Below are positions 33,179-41,482 of a stretch of DNA of 50,353 nt, one piece after another. Where the stretch lies: positions 1 through 50,353 of the IMG/VR virus record IMGVR_UViG_3300045051_001499. One strand, written 5' to 3'. The notes beneath the pieces are model-generated. The model saw nothing but the letters and a program-made list of their open reading frames with translations. It was not told the origin of the DNA and ran no database searches. Source of the DNA: a virus. The position numbers and the translations under genes were made by a program. Position 1 is the stretch's first letter; each line of letters opens with the position of its first letter.

Positions 33179-33729
33179 TACTGGACATCCGCTACCGTTA
33201 CGCCAGCGACCTTCTCGACCCGGACGATCTCCATCCGGCCGTCGATCTGGTCATTGAGCCGCAGGTCTGCGTCCGTGTAGAGCTTCCACCGCTCGTAGGT
33301 CGTGGACATCCGATACGACCGCTCCAGCCGCTCGGTGGCCGGCTCCAGCAGGCAGCGGATCGTCCCCGGCGAGACCGGCTGCCAGCTCTGATCCTCGGCC
33401 ACCCCGGCGACCGGGTGGGCCACCGTCTGCAGCCGCTCCCAGGTCATGACCCGATCGAGCCGGATCATGCGAAAGGTGCGCTTCACCTCCTGGCCCTGCC
33501 ACTGGCCGGAGACCCCTTCGGCCAGGACGTAGATCAGCCCGGCAATGTCGGTGACCAGGGTGCCGGGGGTGAGGAAAGTCTGGGGGTGGACCCGAAGCAG
33601 ACGCTTGGCCGGTGCGGCGGAGGTCGGGGCGTTCTCCGGCAGCTCGACCACCCGGCCGCGGAAGTGGCGGCCGTCCAGGGTCGTCAGGTCTGCTTCGAAG
33701 CGACCGGCGAGGCGAGCAAGGTCCGGCAT
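33178..33729 (-). CDS. Head closure / connector protein
   Basis: A 183-residue protein. The start at ATG 33729 is used because it follows GGGGG and adjoins the previous stop; upstream residues in the same frame look non-coding. It is beta-rich (HFRGRVVELPENAP, PGTLVTDIAGLIYVLAEG, VKRTFRMIRLDRVMTWERLQTV). Location between the connector gene and the gp10-like gene suggests a head-closure or stopper role. Inference from synteny. Confidence 0.6.
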   Translation of the reverse strand: MPDLARLAGRFEADLTTLDGRHFRGRVVELPENAPTSAAPAKRLLRVHPQTFLTPGTLVTDIAGLIYVLAEGVSGQWQGQEVKRTFRMIRLDRVMTWERLQTVAHPVAGVAEDQSWQPVSPGTIRCLLEPATERLERSYRMSTTYERWKLYTDADLRLNDQIDGRMEIVRVEKVAGVTVADVQ

Positions 33730-33731
33730 TA

Positions 33732-34433
33732 TTAGGCCCCCGTGAATGGATCGTAGGTCCGGCCGGCGGTGGTGAATAGCGTGGCAGGCACGGCCGTCGG
33801 TGTGATGACGGACGTCTCGGCTGCCAGGGCGCCCTTCAGCGCTCGCTGAAGGGCCTCCCAATCAACGTCGAAGCGGGTGAACCCGTCCTGGCCGGAGGTC
33901 ACCGTCTTGGCCGCCTTGAGCTGCAGCGCCGGGATCTGCCGCAGCGCTTCGAACAAGGCGATGGCCCGGTTGGCGCGCAACAGATCGGTGTCGAGGGCAG
34001 CGTCCATTACCGTGATGCCGCCGAGCTGGGTGGCCAGGGCTTGGTAGGCGCCATAGATGTCGATGTCGGTATCCGGCAGCTCCGAGACGTTGACACCGAG
34101 CAGGCGCCGTACGTCGTCGGGGGTCACGTCGATGGACACCCAGTCGATCAGGTAATAGGCCAGCTCGCGACTGTGGCCATCGAAGGTGTATTCGATGACC
34201 CGGCGCTCGATCGTGCGTGTCTTGTTGTTGTCCGCCGCCAGGACAGTGATCGTCGCCTGCGTGCTTGTCGGCGCCAGATCAATGTCGACGTAGCCGGGGA
34301 TAGCGACACCGCTGTGGTCGCGCACGGTGGCCGTTGCTGTGGTCGGGACCACGTAGTCGTAGCCATTGGGGGAGTCGACCAGGAAAGGCAGGCTCAGGGT
34401 GACGTCCCGGTCAGCGATGTAGGTCTTCGGCAT
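33732..34433 (-). CDS. Head-tail connector (adaptor) protein
   Basis: A 233-residue protein. The N-terminal half is beta-rich (VTLSLPFLVDSPNGYDYVV, ITVLAADNNKTRTIERRVIEY) and is followed by a helical adaptor-like part (TPDDVRRLLGVNVSELPDTDIDIYGAYQALATQL, LLRANRAIALFEALRQIP). Helical segments starting DDVRRLLG are common in head-tail adaptors of the gp6 type. It follows the major capsid gene group. A GGCCCC hairpin without a T run lies just upstream. Confidence 0.65.
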   Translation of the reverse strand: MPKTYIADRDVTLSLPFLVDSPNGYDYVVPTTATATVRDHSGVAIPGYVDIDLAPTSTQATITVLAADNNKTRTIERRVIEYTFDGHSRELAYYLIDWVSIDVTPDDVRRLLGVNVSELPDTDIDIYGAYQALATQLGGITVMDAALDTDLLRANRAIALFEALRQIPALQLKAAKTVTSGQDGFTRFDVDWEALQRALKGALAAETSVITPTAVPATLFTTAGRTYDPFTGA

Positions 34434-34474
34434 GAGCCCCCCTTATGCGAACGGCCCCTGGTGGGGCCGCCCGA

Positions 34475-34786
34475 TTACTTCTTGGTCTCGACCGGCGGTG
34501 GTTTGGTCTCGGTCGGCGGGGTCGGACTGACGAACGCCAGATAATCCTCGACCGCCTTGGCGAGACCACCTTCGCCGGCATATGCCTCGTTGCGAAGGAA
34601 GTGTGCCCACCCCTGATCGTCGGCATTGTCCGGCAGCTCCTTCACCAAGGCCACTTGGCCGATGAGGGTGCGCTGCTGGAAGAAGCCAGTCTGGGAGATC
34701 ACCGCCGGACGGTGGGCCGGGATCGTCTGGCCGCTCTCGGGGCAGACCAGCTGGAACGGGCCGGTCGTTTTGACGAGCGCTTTCAT
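34475..34786 (-). CDS. Hypothetical protein downstream of the capsid gene, 103 aa
   Basis: A 103-residue protein with a compact N-terminal part (MKALVKTTGPFQLVCPESGQTIPAHRPAVI) and a Pro/Thr-rich charged tail (PTPPTETKPPPVETKK). Position between major capsid and connector genes suggests a minor head protein. GGAG precedes its start. A perfect 28-bp palindrome sits between it and the capsid stop. Confidence 0.65.
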   Translation of the reverse strand: MKALVKTTGPFQLVCPESGQTIPAHRPAVISQTGFFQQRTLIGQVALVKELPDNADDQGWAHFLRNEAYAGEGGLAKAVEDYLAFVSPTPPTETKPPPVETKK

Positions 34787-34803
34787 CTTGGTCTCCTGAG
34801 CTG

Positions 34804-34831
34804 CGAGGGCGCCCAGCGCTGGGCGCCCTCG
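34804..34831 (-). terminator. Perfect 28-bp palindrome after the major capsid gene
   Basis: Arms CGAGGGCGCCCAGC and GCTGGGCGCCCTCG are fully complementary with no spacer. It begins 7 bases after the capsid stop on the minus strand. No T run follows, so it is either a weak terminator, an mRNA-stabilising 3' hairpin or a protein-binding site. Confidence 0.6.
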
Positions 34832-34837
34832 TCAACC

Positions 34838-36055
34838 CTAGTTGGTGTAGTCGTACACCTGACGGGTGTCGCCGAAGACCAGCTTGTAGCCGGCGTTTTG
34901 GGTCCGCACGTAGGTGATGGACTGGTTCACGATCGCCTGCTCGCTCTCGGCGATCGAGCTGTTGGCCTCGATCAGCTCCTCGACGGTCTCGGCCTTGGTA
35001 ATGCCGAGCAGTTGGCCGGGGGTCATGGCCGAGGCGAGAGCGAAGTTGACCGACCCCTGCAACAGCGGCACACCGCCGAGCTGGAAGCCGGACATCGCCA
35101 GACGCTGGGCGGCGGTGGTCGGGTCCAGTTCATTGCCGACGCCCAGGGCCGCCACCTGGGGCGCGGCGAACAGCAGCAACCACTCGACGTAGGCGTCCCA
35201 GTTGCCGATCACCGTATCCACCGGGGTGCCGGACTTGGCGCGATCCACCAGCCACTTGAGCAGCGGCTTGTACTGGATCGATCCGGTCTGGGTGCCGCCG
35301 TAATCGGACTGCTTCTTGACGGTGGACGCCGCGTTGACGCCGTCGCCGTTCAGCATGGTCAGGACCGCGGCGGACACCTTGCTGATTTCCAGCTCGCGTG
35401 CCACACGAGCGGCATACGGGGTCAGCAGGTCGAGCGAAGCCCGGCGGGTGAACTCGTAGGAGGTCTCGTAGCCCGAGCCGAACTTCCAGATCCGCACCGT
35501 CGACTGCGAGGTGCGGATCGTCCGGGTGGGGATGCGCCCCAGCTCGGATACCGTCGAGGTGCGGAAATTGTCGGTGGTGCCGTCGCCCTCGTTGTTGACG
35601 ACCGTCGAGATCAGTTCGGTGCCCGAGATGGTCCGGCTGTTGGCCACCAGCGGGGTAGTGGTCTCGTAGCTGGTCATCCGATAGTTCATGCGAACCATAT
35701 CGTCGACCACTTCCGGGAACAGCAGCCGGGTGCCGTCGTAGGTCTGGAAGGTCTGGCTGGCCAGCTGCAGGGTGACGCCTTCGGCAAAGTCATTGCGCAG
35801 CGGCAAGCTCAGGTAGGCCAGGGTCGCTTCGTAGCCGTGCAGGCCCTCGTAGCGGCGCCGGTCTTCGGCCTGGGACAGACGCGGGTCGATCGCCAGGGTT
35901 AGGTAGTCACGGACGGAGACGCCGAACGAGGCGGCCTCCCGCGCGAGACGCAGGCCGGCGGACTTCGAGTTGCCCGGCGTGGTGTCGAGCAGCGAGGCGA
36001 GCACCGCTTCGGGGGCCTGCCGCTTGATCTCGGTCAACGGACGAATGTGGCTCAT
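34838..36055 (-). CDS. Major capsid protein
   Basis: A 405-residue protein between the decoration and connector genes. Features: TEIKRQAPEAVLASLLDTTPG (N-terminal arm), VRDYLTLAIDPRLSQAEDRRRYEGLHGYEATLAYL, then a region of alternating strands with GTELISTVVNNEGD and ARELEISKVSAAVLTMLNGDG. The following FQLGGVPLLQGSVNFALASAMTPGQLLG is a P-domain-like segment of HK97-fold capsids. Assignment rests on synteny, length and fold-like patterning; the exact family is uncertain. Confidence 0.82.
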   Translation of the reverse strand: MSHIRPLTEIKRQAPEAVLASLLDTTPGNSKSAGLRLAREAASFGVSVRDYLTLAIDPRLSQAEDRRRYEGLHGYEATLAYLSLPLRNDFAEGVTLQLASQTFQTYDGTRLLFPEVVDDMVRMNYRMTSYETTTPLVANSRTISGTELISTVVNNEGDGTTDNFRTSTVSELGRIPTRTIRTSQSTVRIWKFGSGYETSYEFTRRASLDLLTPYAARVARELEISKVSAAVLTMLNGDGVNAASTVKKQSDYGGTQTGSIQYKPLLKWLVDRAKSGTPVDTVIGNWDAYVEWLLLFAAPQVAALGVGNELDPTTAAQRLAMSGFQLGGVPLLQGSVNFALASAMTPGQLLGITKAETVEELIEANSSIAESEQAIVNQSITYVRTQNAGYKLVFGDTRQVYDYTN

Positions 36056-36069
36056 CGTCTGGTGTTCCC

Positions 36070-36465
36070 TTAGTTGAAGTGGACGATGGCCTTGCTGCCG
36101 GAGACAGCAACCACCCAGTTGTCACGGCTCTTGGTCGCCGCGGCTTTGACTTCGCCCGAACCGGCGCCGATGACGGTGTCGCCGATCGCGACCGTTTCGC
36201 CGGTCTTGATCGTCAGCTCGACGGAGTCCTTGGTCCGGATGGTGCCGACCTTGATGCCTTCGAGGGTGCGGTCCTCGTAGACCACCAGCACGCCGATGAT
36301 CCGGTCGCCATCGGCGGCGAGCTTGGCGGTGTTGGCGGCGGTCGTATCGAGCGACATCGCCTTGCCGATGTCGCCGACGACGGTCGCCGAGGCCAGCTTG
36401 TAGGTGTACCCGAACGTGGGTTGGGGGATGCCCTTCAGGGTGACCCCGTGGCCGAAACCCGACAT
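36070..36465 (-). CDS. Head decoration protein (D-like)
   Basis: A 131-residue Gly/Ala/Val-rich beta protein directly before the major capsid gene, the slot of lambda D. Visible strands: ATVVGDIGKAMSLDTT, RIIGVLVVYEDRTLEG, IKVGTIRTKDSVELTIKTGETVAIGDTVIGAGSG. Such small trimeric proteins stabilise the expanded capsid. It lies 14 bases upstream of the capsid start. Confidence 0.75.
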   Translation of the reverse strand: MSGFGHGVTLKGIPQPTFGYTYKLASATVVGDIGKAMSLDTTAANTAKLAADGDRIIGVLVVYEDRTLEGIKVGTIRTKDSVELTIKTGETVAIGDTVIGAGSGEVKAAATKSRDNWVVAVSGSKAIVHFN

Positions 36466-36477
36466 GGTTCGATCTCC

Positions 36478-37626
36478 TTATCGCTTGGTCTTGAAGACGC
36501 TCGGCGAGAAGGTCGCCGCCGCCGGGGTGTCGCCCGAACCGCCACCGGCTTCGCCCGTCTTGGCGCCAGGGGTGATGAGGCTGGCGAGCTTGGTCTGCAT
36601 CTCGCCGATCGCGGTGACCAGCTCGGCAACCCCATCGGGGGCGGCGGCGGTCTGGTTCAGGGCGACCGACAGCTTGCTGTGCTGGTCCTTCAGCGCCGTC
36701 AGGGCGGCGTCGTAATCCACCTTCGGCGCCGAGGCGGCCAGGCGGGTTTCCAGATCGGTGATCTTGGCAGCGGCGGCATCGCGTTCGGCGGTGACCGAGG
36801 TGAGTTGCGCCTGAGCAGTGGCGAGGTTGACGGTCACATCGGCGAGCTTCTGGGCAGTGCCCGTGAACTCGGCGAGGTTGACGGTCACCTGCTGGGTGGG
36901 GTTCTCGCCGGCCATCGGGGTCTCCTTGTTGGCGATCAGTTGCAGGCAGAGTGCGCGGGCCGGTCGACCATCCGCCGCGAGGGGCAGCGTTCCGTCCGCG
37001 TTCTTCGGCGTGAGGATCTTGGCGCCGGAAGCGGCGCCCTTCCCTACGAGCGAAGTCTCATTCCAGGCTTTCAGCCCAGAGACGTTGACGTGGACCCCGT
37101 CCTTGCCGATGACGTGCCCGTTCTCACAGGTCTGCATCCACAGCATGTAAGGGTCCGCAGTCGGGCTCATGAAGTCGAACCCACACTTCGAGCAAGTGAG
37201 GTGCAGGGGGACAAAGCCGACCGACACCTCTCCGACGGTCCCATCCTCGACCTTGGCGATGACCTGGGGTTCGGAGGCCGAGATCCAGAACTGGATCACT
37301 AGCGACGGTTGGCCGTAGCTGTTCCGCACCACCTCACCCCAGAAAGCCTTCCCCGCCGGGAGGTCTTCGGTGTCGTGCATCAACTGGATCGGAACTCCCT
37401 CGCCCCGCTGAAGCACTGCGGCCATCTCGGTCAGCGTCGCCTCGGACACGATGGCGCTATCATAGATCGAGCCGGCTTGGCGGATCGGGAGGGTGTTGAG
37501 CGCAACGGCCTCGAAGCATACGAAGGCCGACGTATCAACCTGGCCACCGTAAGTCGCCTGAATACGCTTCTGGATCTGATCGGTGATGGTGATGCGCTTG
37601 CTCATGTGCTCGACAAGTACGGGCAC
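36478..37626 (-). CDS. Prohead protease with fused scaffold domain
   Basis: A 382-residue protein. The N-terminal half resembles HK97-type (S78) prohead proteases: IQLMHDTEDLPAGKAFWGEVV (catalytic His) and GEVSVGFVP (Ser). A zinc-ribbon-like insert follows, CSKCG and CENGH. The C-terminal half (about 235-382) is a coiled-coil scaffold-like segment rich in Ala, Thr, Glu and Gln. Start is GTG 37626 with AAAGG upstream; ATG 37605 is the alternative. ATG 37628 in another frame opens an eight-residue ORF across the same start. Confidence 0.8.
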   Translation of the reverse strand: MPVLVEHMSKRITITDQIQKRIQATYGGQVDTSAFVCFEAVALNTLPIRQAGSIYDSAIVSEATLTEMAAVLQRGEGVPIQLMHDTEDLPAGKAFWGEVVRNSYGQPSLVIQFWISASEPQVIAKVEDGTVGEVSVGFVPLHLTCSKCGFDFMSPTADPYMLWMQTCENGHVIGKDGVHVNVSGLKAWNETSLVGKGAASGAKILTPKNADGTLPLAADGRPARALCLQLIANKETPMAGENPTQQVTVNLAEFTGTAQKLADVTVNLATAQAQLTSVTAERDAAAAKITDLETRLAASAPKVDYDAALTALKDQHSKLSVALNQTAAAPDGVAELVTAIGEMQTKLASLITPGAKTGEAGGGSGDTPAAATFSPSVFKTKR

Positions 37627-37654
37627 ATGAGCCTTTGAGCAAACCCTATATCAA

Positions 37655-37671
37655 AGCTTGTAAAGCAAGCT
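37655..37671. promoter_or_regulatory. 17-bp palindromic operator-like site, copy 6 of 9
   Basis: AGCTTGTAAAGCAAGCT: two mismatches in the right arm, itself still symmetric except at the centre. It lies in the 50-base gap between portal and protease genes and heads the protease-capsid-connector unit. Leftwards it is followed after four bases by TATAGGG, matching copy 4. Confidence 0.7.
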
Positions 37672-37676
37672 CGCTT

Positions 37677-39140
37677 TTATTTGACGGAATTGCTCTGAGC
37701 GGCTTGTGAACCATCCGGCGTCAACTGTCGACCAAGCGGGTCACTTTGGGTTGACATGGAACCCAGCTTGTCGAAGGCGGTATCCGGGCCATCGTAAAAG
37801 CCGGTCCCCGATAGGATAGGTGCCCACTCGGGGCGGTGGCGGCCGTACATCTGCAGGTGAAATTCATCGTCGCTGATCACACCGATCGACAAGGCGCGCG
37901 ACAGCCGGTCCTGCTTCAGGGTCCACTGTGGCTCCAGCTCCATGTCCGGCCGCATCTCGGCGTTACGGAACTCCACCTCGACCGTGACGGGGAGGCCCTG
38001 CATCCGCAGGGCGAAGGTCATGGCATTGCTGAGAAGTTCAGCGACCGGGACGTTGAGTTCGTCAGCGCTCATAGAGAAGATACGGGCCTCGACCGAGGCG
38101 GTGTTCACACCACTATCACCGCGGCCGATGATGGTCGACATCACCTTCAGCGCCGACTGGTTCTGATCGTTCAGGATGTCGATCACCTTGGAGATGTCGA
38201 CGGCCGAGCCGGGGTTCTTGTCGTTGATGATCCGTGCCGTGACACTGTCGGAGTGGACCAGTGCTTGGTCAGGGCGCAGGTCAGCTACGGCAGTACGGAT
38301 GGCCCCGAGCTGGGTGTCAATCCACGCCTGCATTTTGACTGGATCAGTCTGCGCATCGGCCGGTGCGGCGTTGCGCATCACCTGCTCCAGCACCGTGATG
38401 TCCATCCGGGGGTACCCGGTGATATACATCAGACGATACATATCGTTGATGATCTGCTGACGAGCAGCGATCGTGTTGATTGCAGAGACGAAGCAGCTGT
38501 TGGTATAGATGTTGGTGGGATCTCGGCGAAAGAAAGAGACGAAGAAATTTGGAATATCAAGGTCGATACCGTTAAGCTGTCCGTCAGTAACTTGACGCGG
38601 TTTATACTGTCCGGCCTTTGGTTCATACCATCGGATTGTATTCATGTCCACTAGCCGGAGTTCATCTGGGGCATAGGTCCGATCATAAACAAGCTCCGCC
38701 CCAATGGCCCCACGCAACAGCAGCAGGTAACGCATGTTGGCGCAGATCTGCTTCATCCCCTCACGCAGACGAAAGCCTTGGGTATAGTCTCCCAGGCCGA
38801 AGACACGGCGGATGATCAGTTGCAGCATGTTGAAGCCGTCCCGACTCAACTGACCGAGTTCATCCCGAACGGTGAAGATCGGATCAGTGTTGCTGACCGT
38901 GAGGTAGGCGAAGACCGCCGCGCTGACGTCCGGGTCGTTATGGAACAGCTCGCGGAGCGTGGCCCTGGAGTCCTGCCGAAGCCGGGAGGTGGTCAGGTCG
39001 GCGAGGTGCTCATAGTAGTTCGGCAGCGCCAGTACCTGGGTAGCCTCCCTGGCCGGGTTGTAGGTCGGGGTAGCTACCGTGCCGCCTCGGTTGGCCCGAC
39101 GCTTCAGGCCGCCGATCTTGAAGACGTCGAGAATACCCAT
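37677..39140 (-). CDS. Portal protein
   Basis: A 487-residue portal protein following TerL (start one base before the TerL stop, with GGGAGG upstream). Portal-like features: N-terminal LRELFHNDPDVSAAVFAYLTVSNTDP, GAIGAELVYDRTYAPDEL, a wing with QRRDPTNIYTN-like FFRRDPTNIYTNSCFVSAI, and the crown-proximal helices INDKNPGSAVDISKVIDILNDQNQSALKVMSTIIG. It forms the dodecameric DNA gate. Confidence 0.87.
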   Translation of the reverse strand: MGILDVFKIGGLKRRANRGGTVATPTYNPAREATQVLALPNYYEHLADLTTSRLRQDSRATLRELFHNDPDVSAAVFAYLTVSNTDPIFTVRDELGQLSRDGFNMLQLIIRRVFGLGDYTQGFRLREGMKQICANMRYLLLLRGAIGAELVYDRTYAPDELRLVDMNTIRWYEPKAGQYKPRQVTDGQLNGIDLDIPNFFVSFFRRDPTNIYTNSCFVSAINTIAARQQIINDMYRLMYITGYPRMDITVLEQVMRNAAPADAQTDPVKMQAWIDTQLGAIRTAVADLRPDQALVHSDSVTARIINDKNPGSAVDISKVIDILNDQNQSALKVMSTIIGRGDSGVNTASVEARIFSMSADELNVPVAELLSNAMTFALRMQGLPVTVEVEFRNAEMRPDMELEPQWTLKQDRLSRALSIGVISDDEFHLQMYGRHRPEWAPILSGTGFYDGPDTAFDKLGSMSTQSDPLGRQLTPDGSQAAQSNSVK

Positions 39141-40877
39141 TTACAACAACCTCCCAAAAGACGTGGGTGCGATCGGAGTCAGCAACCCATTCGTGGTCGT
39201 AGAGTAGTTGACGGTAAGAAAGCCTAAGCTCGTGCGAACCTCTTCCTTACCTTTGACTTTCTCCCCAAGAATGTTTCCTAGACGCATAGAGAACAAGAAG
39301 TACCCTAGCGCGTGAAAGAAGTGGTCCTGACCGTTCAACTTACGCCATACAGCGGGAACATCCGGCTGCTCATCACGTACCATATCTCTTAGATGGGTGA
39401 TGACTGTTTCCTTCAGATGACGATAGCCAGATAGACTAATGTCCCCGTTTCGAACTACCTTCGCGATGGCGTCAATTAGCGCGGTTCGTCCAGCCTGGAT
39501 GTAGTAAGGATCTTTCTCTTCATTGAAGACCAAGTTGACATCCAGCCGGCCTTCGTAGGCGGTGGGCCACACCTTCTTCCCGGTCAGCTCCCAGATCTCG
39601 TGGGCCGTCGGGGTGTGCGGGTTGCGGTCGACGGTACCGGCCACGATGTTGTATTCGGTGCAGATCTCAGCCACCCGGTCCTTGACCCTGGCCATGGGTA
39701 TCTGCTCGAAGCGACGCACGACCGGGTTGCTCCGGGTGCCGGTGCCGAGCACCAGATGGTAGGTGGCGCCAGCGTCGATGCCGAGAAAGTGCGGGGCATC
39801 CTTGGGAAGGTCCGGTTCGTCCGGGCCACCAAAGCAACGCTCGATCGCCGGCCGTTCCAGGCGGATGTTGCCATCGGTGTAAGGCTCACCCATCACGGTG
39901 TTGAAGAAGCCGCGTAGGTTGTCGTTGCGCCGGTACTCGACGAGCTGGTCGATGATGTGGGGGATACCGATCCGGCTGGTGCTGAAGGGACGGACCCGGT
40001 ACCCTCGGGCGTGCCGGATATCCGGCTTGAGGGCAACCCATCTCCGGCCCGGATCATCTAGGTCCAGCTTGGTGCCGCAGTGCTGGCACATGACGTGCGC
40101 CGCCTCTAGGTCCAGACGCGGCAGCATCTCCTCGGTGATGTCGGTCAGATGCTCGATCTCATCTGGCACCCCCGGGAGGTGGACGAACTCCCGGCTGAAC
40201 GTCGGGATCTGGTCGCGCCGGCACATCGGACAGGTGAGGATGTACTCGCGCTGATCCGTTGGCTCGTAGGCAGCGTCGATCCCATAGCCAAAGAAGGTCG
40301 GGGTGCTGAACTGGTGGCGCCACTTCCACTCACTGTTCTGCAGGCGGGATAGAAACAGCACCATCGTGGCCCGGTCGGTGAGATCGACCTCATCGTGCAT
40401 CAGGTAATCTGCAGGCGTCGAGGTGGCGGCGCCCTCGGTGGCGTTGGCCATCAGGACGAAGCTGGTACCGAACTGAAAGGTGCTCTGGTTGCGCACCACT
40501 CGTTGACCCTCGTCCGGTTGGAATACATCGTTCTCAGCGATGCAGGGTTTGACACGAAGGTCAGAGACCTTCTTGAACAGCTTCTCATCAGGAAGCGTAT
40601 AAATCGCATTTACGCCTTTGTTTCGCTTGGCGAAGGCGAGAACTTTTCGGATCTGCACTTCGGTAAGGCCAACCTGACTACACTTGATTACTGCAAGATT
40701 ATGGTGTTGATCATCAGCAATCTCTCGCTGGAACCTATACTTGTCCATCGAGAAGGGCTTGCCCCTCAGCACGGTATTGGAAGTGATCCAGTCTCCATAG
40801 GACATCTCCCGGTTCGCAGTTCGGAACCGGCGGTCGGCCGTCGACAGGAAGTTCTGGAGCAGGGTATTGCGGGCCAT
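39141..40877 (-). CDS. Terminase large subunit (GpA-like)
   Basis: A 578-residue packaging motor ATPase/nuclease of the phage GpA family. N-terminal ATPase block: VIKCSQVGLTEVQIRKVLAFAKRN (atypical Walker A), AIYTLPDEKLFKK, then TPADYLMHDEVDLTDR (Walker B, DEVD). A zinc-ribbon-like CPMCRR and CQHCG pair lies at about residues 215-265. The nuclease domain begins FLGIDAGATYHLV (about 365) with acidic residues as in RNase-H-like terminases. First gene of the morphogenesis block, next to palindrome copy 7. Confidence 0.93.
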   Translation of the reverse strand: MARNTLLQNFLSTADRRFRTANREMSYGDWITSNTVLRGKPFSMDKYRFQREIADDQHHNLAVIKCSQVGLTEVQIRKVLAFAKRNKGVNAIYTLPDEKLFKKVSDLRVKPCIAENDVFQPDEGQRVVRNQSTFQFGTSFVLMANATEGAATSTPADYLMHDEVDLTDRATMVLFLSRLQNSEWKWRHQFSTPTFFGYGIDAAYEPTDQREYILTCPMCRRDQIPTFSREFVHLPGVPDEIEHLTDITEEMLPRLDLEAAHVMCQHCGTKLDLDDPGRRWVALKPDIRHARGYRVRPFSTSRIGIPHIIDQLVEYRRNDNLRGFFNTVMGEPYTDGNIRLERPAIERCFGGPDEPDLPKDAPHFLGIDAGATYHLVLGTGTRSNPVVRRFEQIPMARVKDRVAEICTEYNIVAGTVDRNPHTPTAHEIWELTGKKVWPTAYEGRLDVNLVFNEEKDPYYIQAGRTALIDAIAKVVRNGDISLSGYRHLKETVITHLRDMVRDEQPDVPAVWRKLNGQDHFFHALGYFLFSMRLGNILGEKVKGKEEVRTSLGFLTVNYSTTTNGLLTPIAPTSFGRLL

Positions 40878-40925
40878 AGATCGAAAGCTACTCGATCGCG
40901 CGTCAAGGCGCCGTGGTCAAATGCT

Positions 40926-40942
40926 GACTTGTAATACAAGCT
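40926..40942. promoter_or_regulatory. 17-bp palindromic operator-like site, copy 7 of 9
   Basis: GACTTGTAATACAAGCT: two mismatches in the outer left arm. It lies in the 133-base divergent gap, 49 bases from the TerL start and 69 bases from the start at 41011, so one site could control both the head unit and the primase unit. Confidence 0.72.
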
Positions 40943-41010
40943 GACTCGTAGAGTTTGACGGTTCGGGGGTTTATTGCCCAGCCTGTGCGTTCGCGTCACT
41001 AGGGGGTGTT

Positions 41011-41481
41011 ATGAGCCGGAACTACTACCCGGACCTCAGCATGAAGCTGCTTACTCCGCTTGAACTCGTGCGGAAGCAGTTGCTTGTCGACCCCAGTTTT
41101 CTTAATGACCCCACTTGTCCATATCCAGAGGATGTGAAGGCCATCCTCTCCCACTTCCGCTCCAGCAGTGAGGATAAGGACGGTCCCGCCGATGTGGGGG
41201 TTCCAAACGTTGAGTACCTTGAGACCGAGACCTTTGACCTCTACAAAGAGTTCAAGCGTATGGGGGATGCCATCCCTTCTAATGATGTGAGCGAACGACT
41301 CCAGTATATGAAGACGAGAGCAAGTCTTCTGGAGAAGCTCATCTCTATGAAGGAGCGCGCCGGGGCCATGCGTGACGCCGAGGAATTTCAGAATGTCATT
41401 CTCGGCGCGCTAGAGGATCTTGTTCCACAGGACTTGCGTGAGGAAATCCTTCAACGCCTTCGCAAATTCCTGGAACAATAG
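41011..41481 (+). CDS. Hypothetical protein, possible small terminase subunit
   Basis: A 156-residue acidic, mostly helical protein with a strong AGGGGG ribosome-binding site. The C-terminal half (SERLQYMKTRASLLEKLISMKERAGAMRDAEEFQNVILGALEDLVPQDLREEILQRLRKFL, split by a loop) resembles the helical, oligomerising part of small terminase subunits. Position next to TerL supports that, although it is divergent from it. It could equally be a primase partner, since it lies one base from the primase-helicase. Function not proven. Confidence 0.55.
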   Translation: MSRNYYPDLSMKLLTPLELVRKQLLVDPSFLNDPTCPYPEDVKAILSHFRSSSEDKDGPADVGVPNVEYLETETFDLYKEFKRMGDAIPSNDVSERLQYMKTRASLLEKLISMKERAGAMRDAEEFQNVILGALEDLVPQDLREEILQRLRKFLEQ

Positions 41482-41482
41482 G

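Noticed and set aside
34440-34470. GGCCCC-TGGT-GGGGCC hairpin before the 34433 connector gene start
   Set aside because: Short stem without a T run; too weak to call as a terminator.
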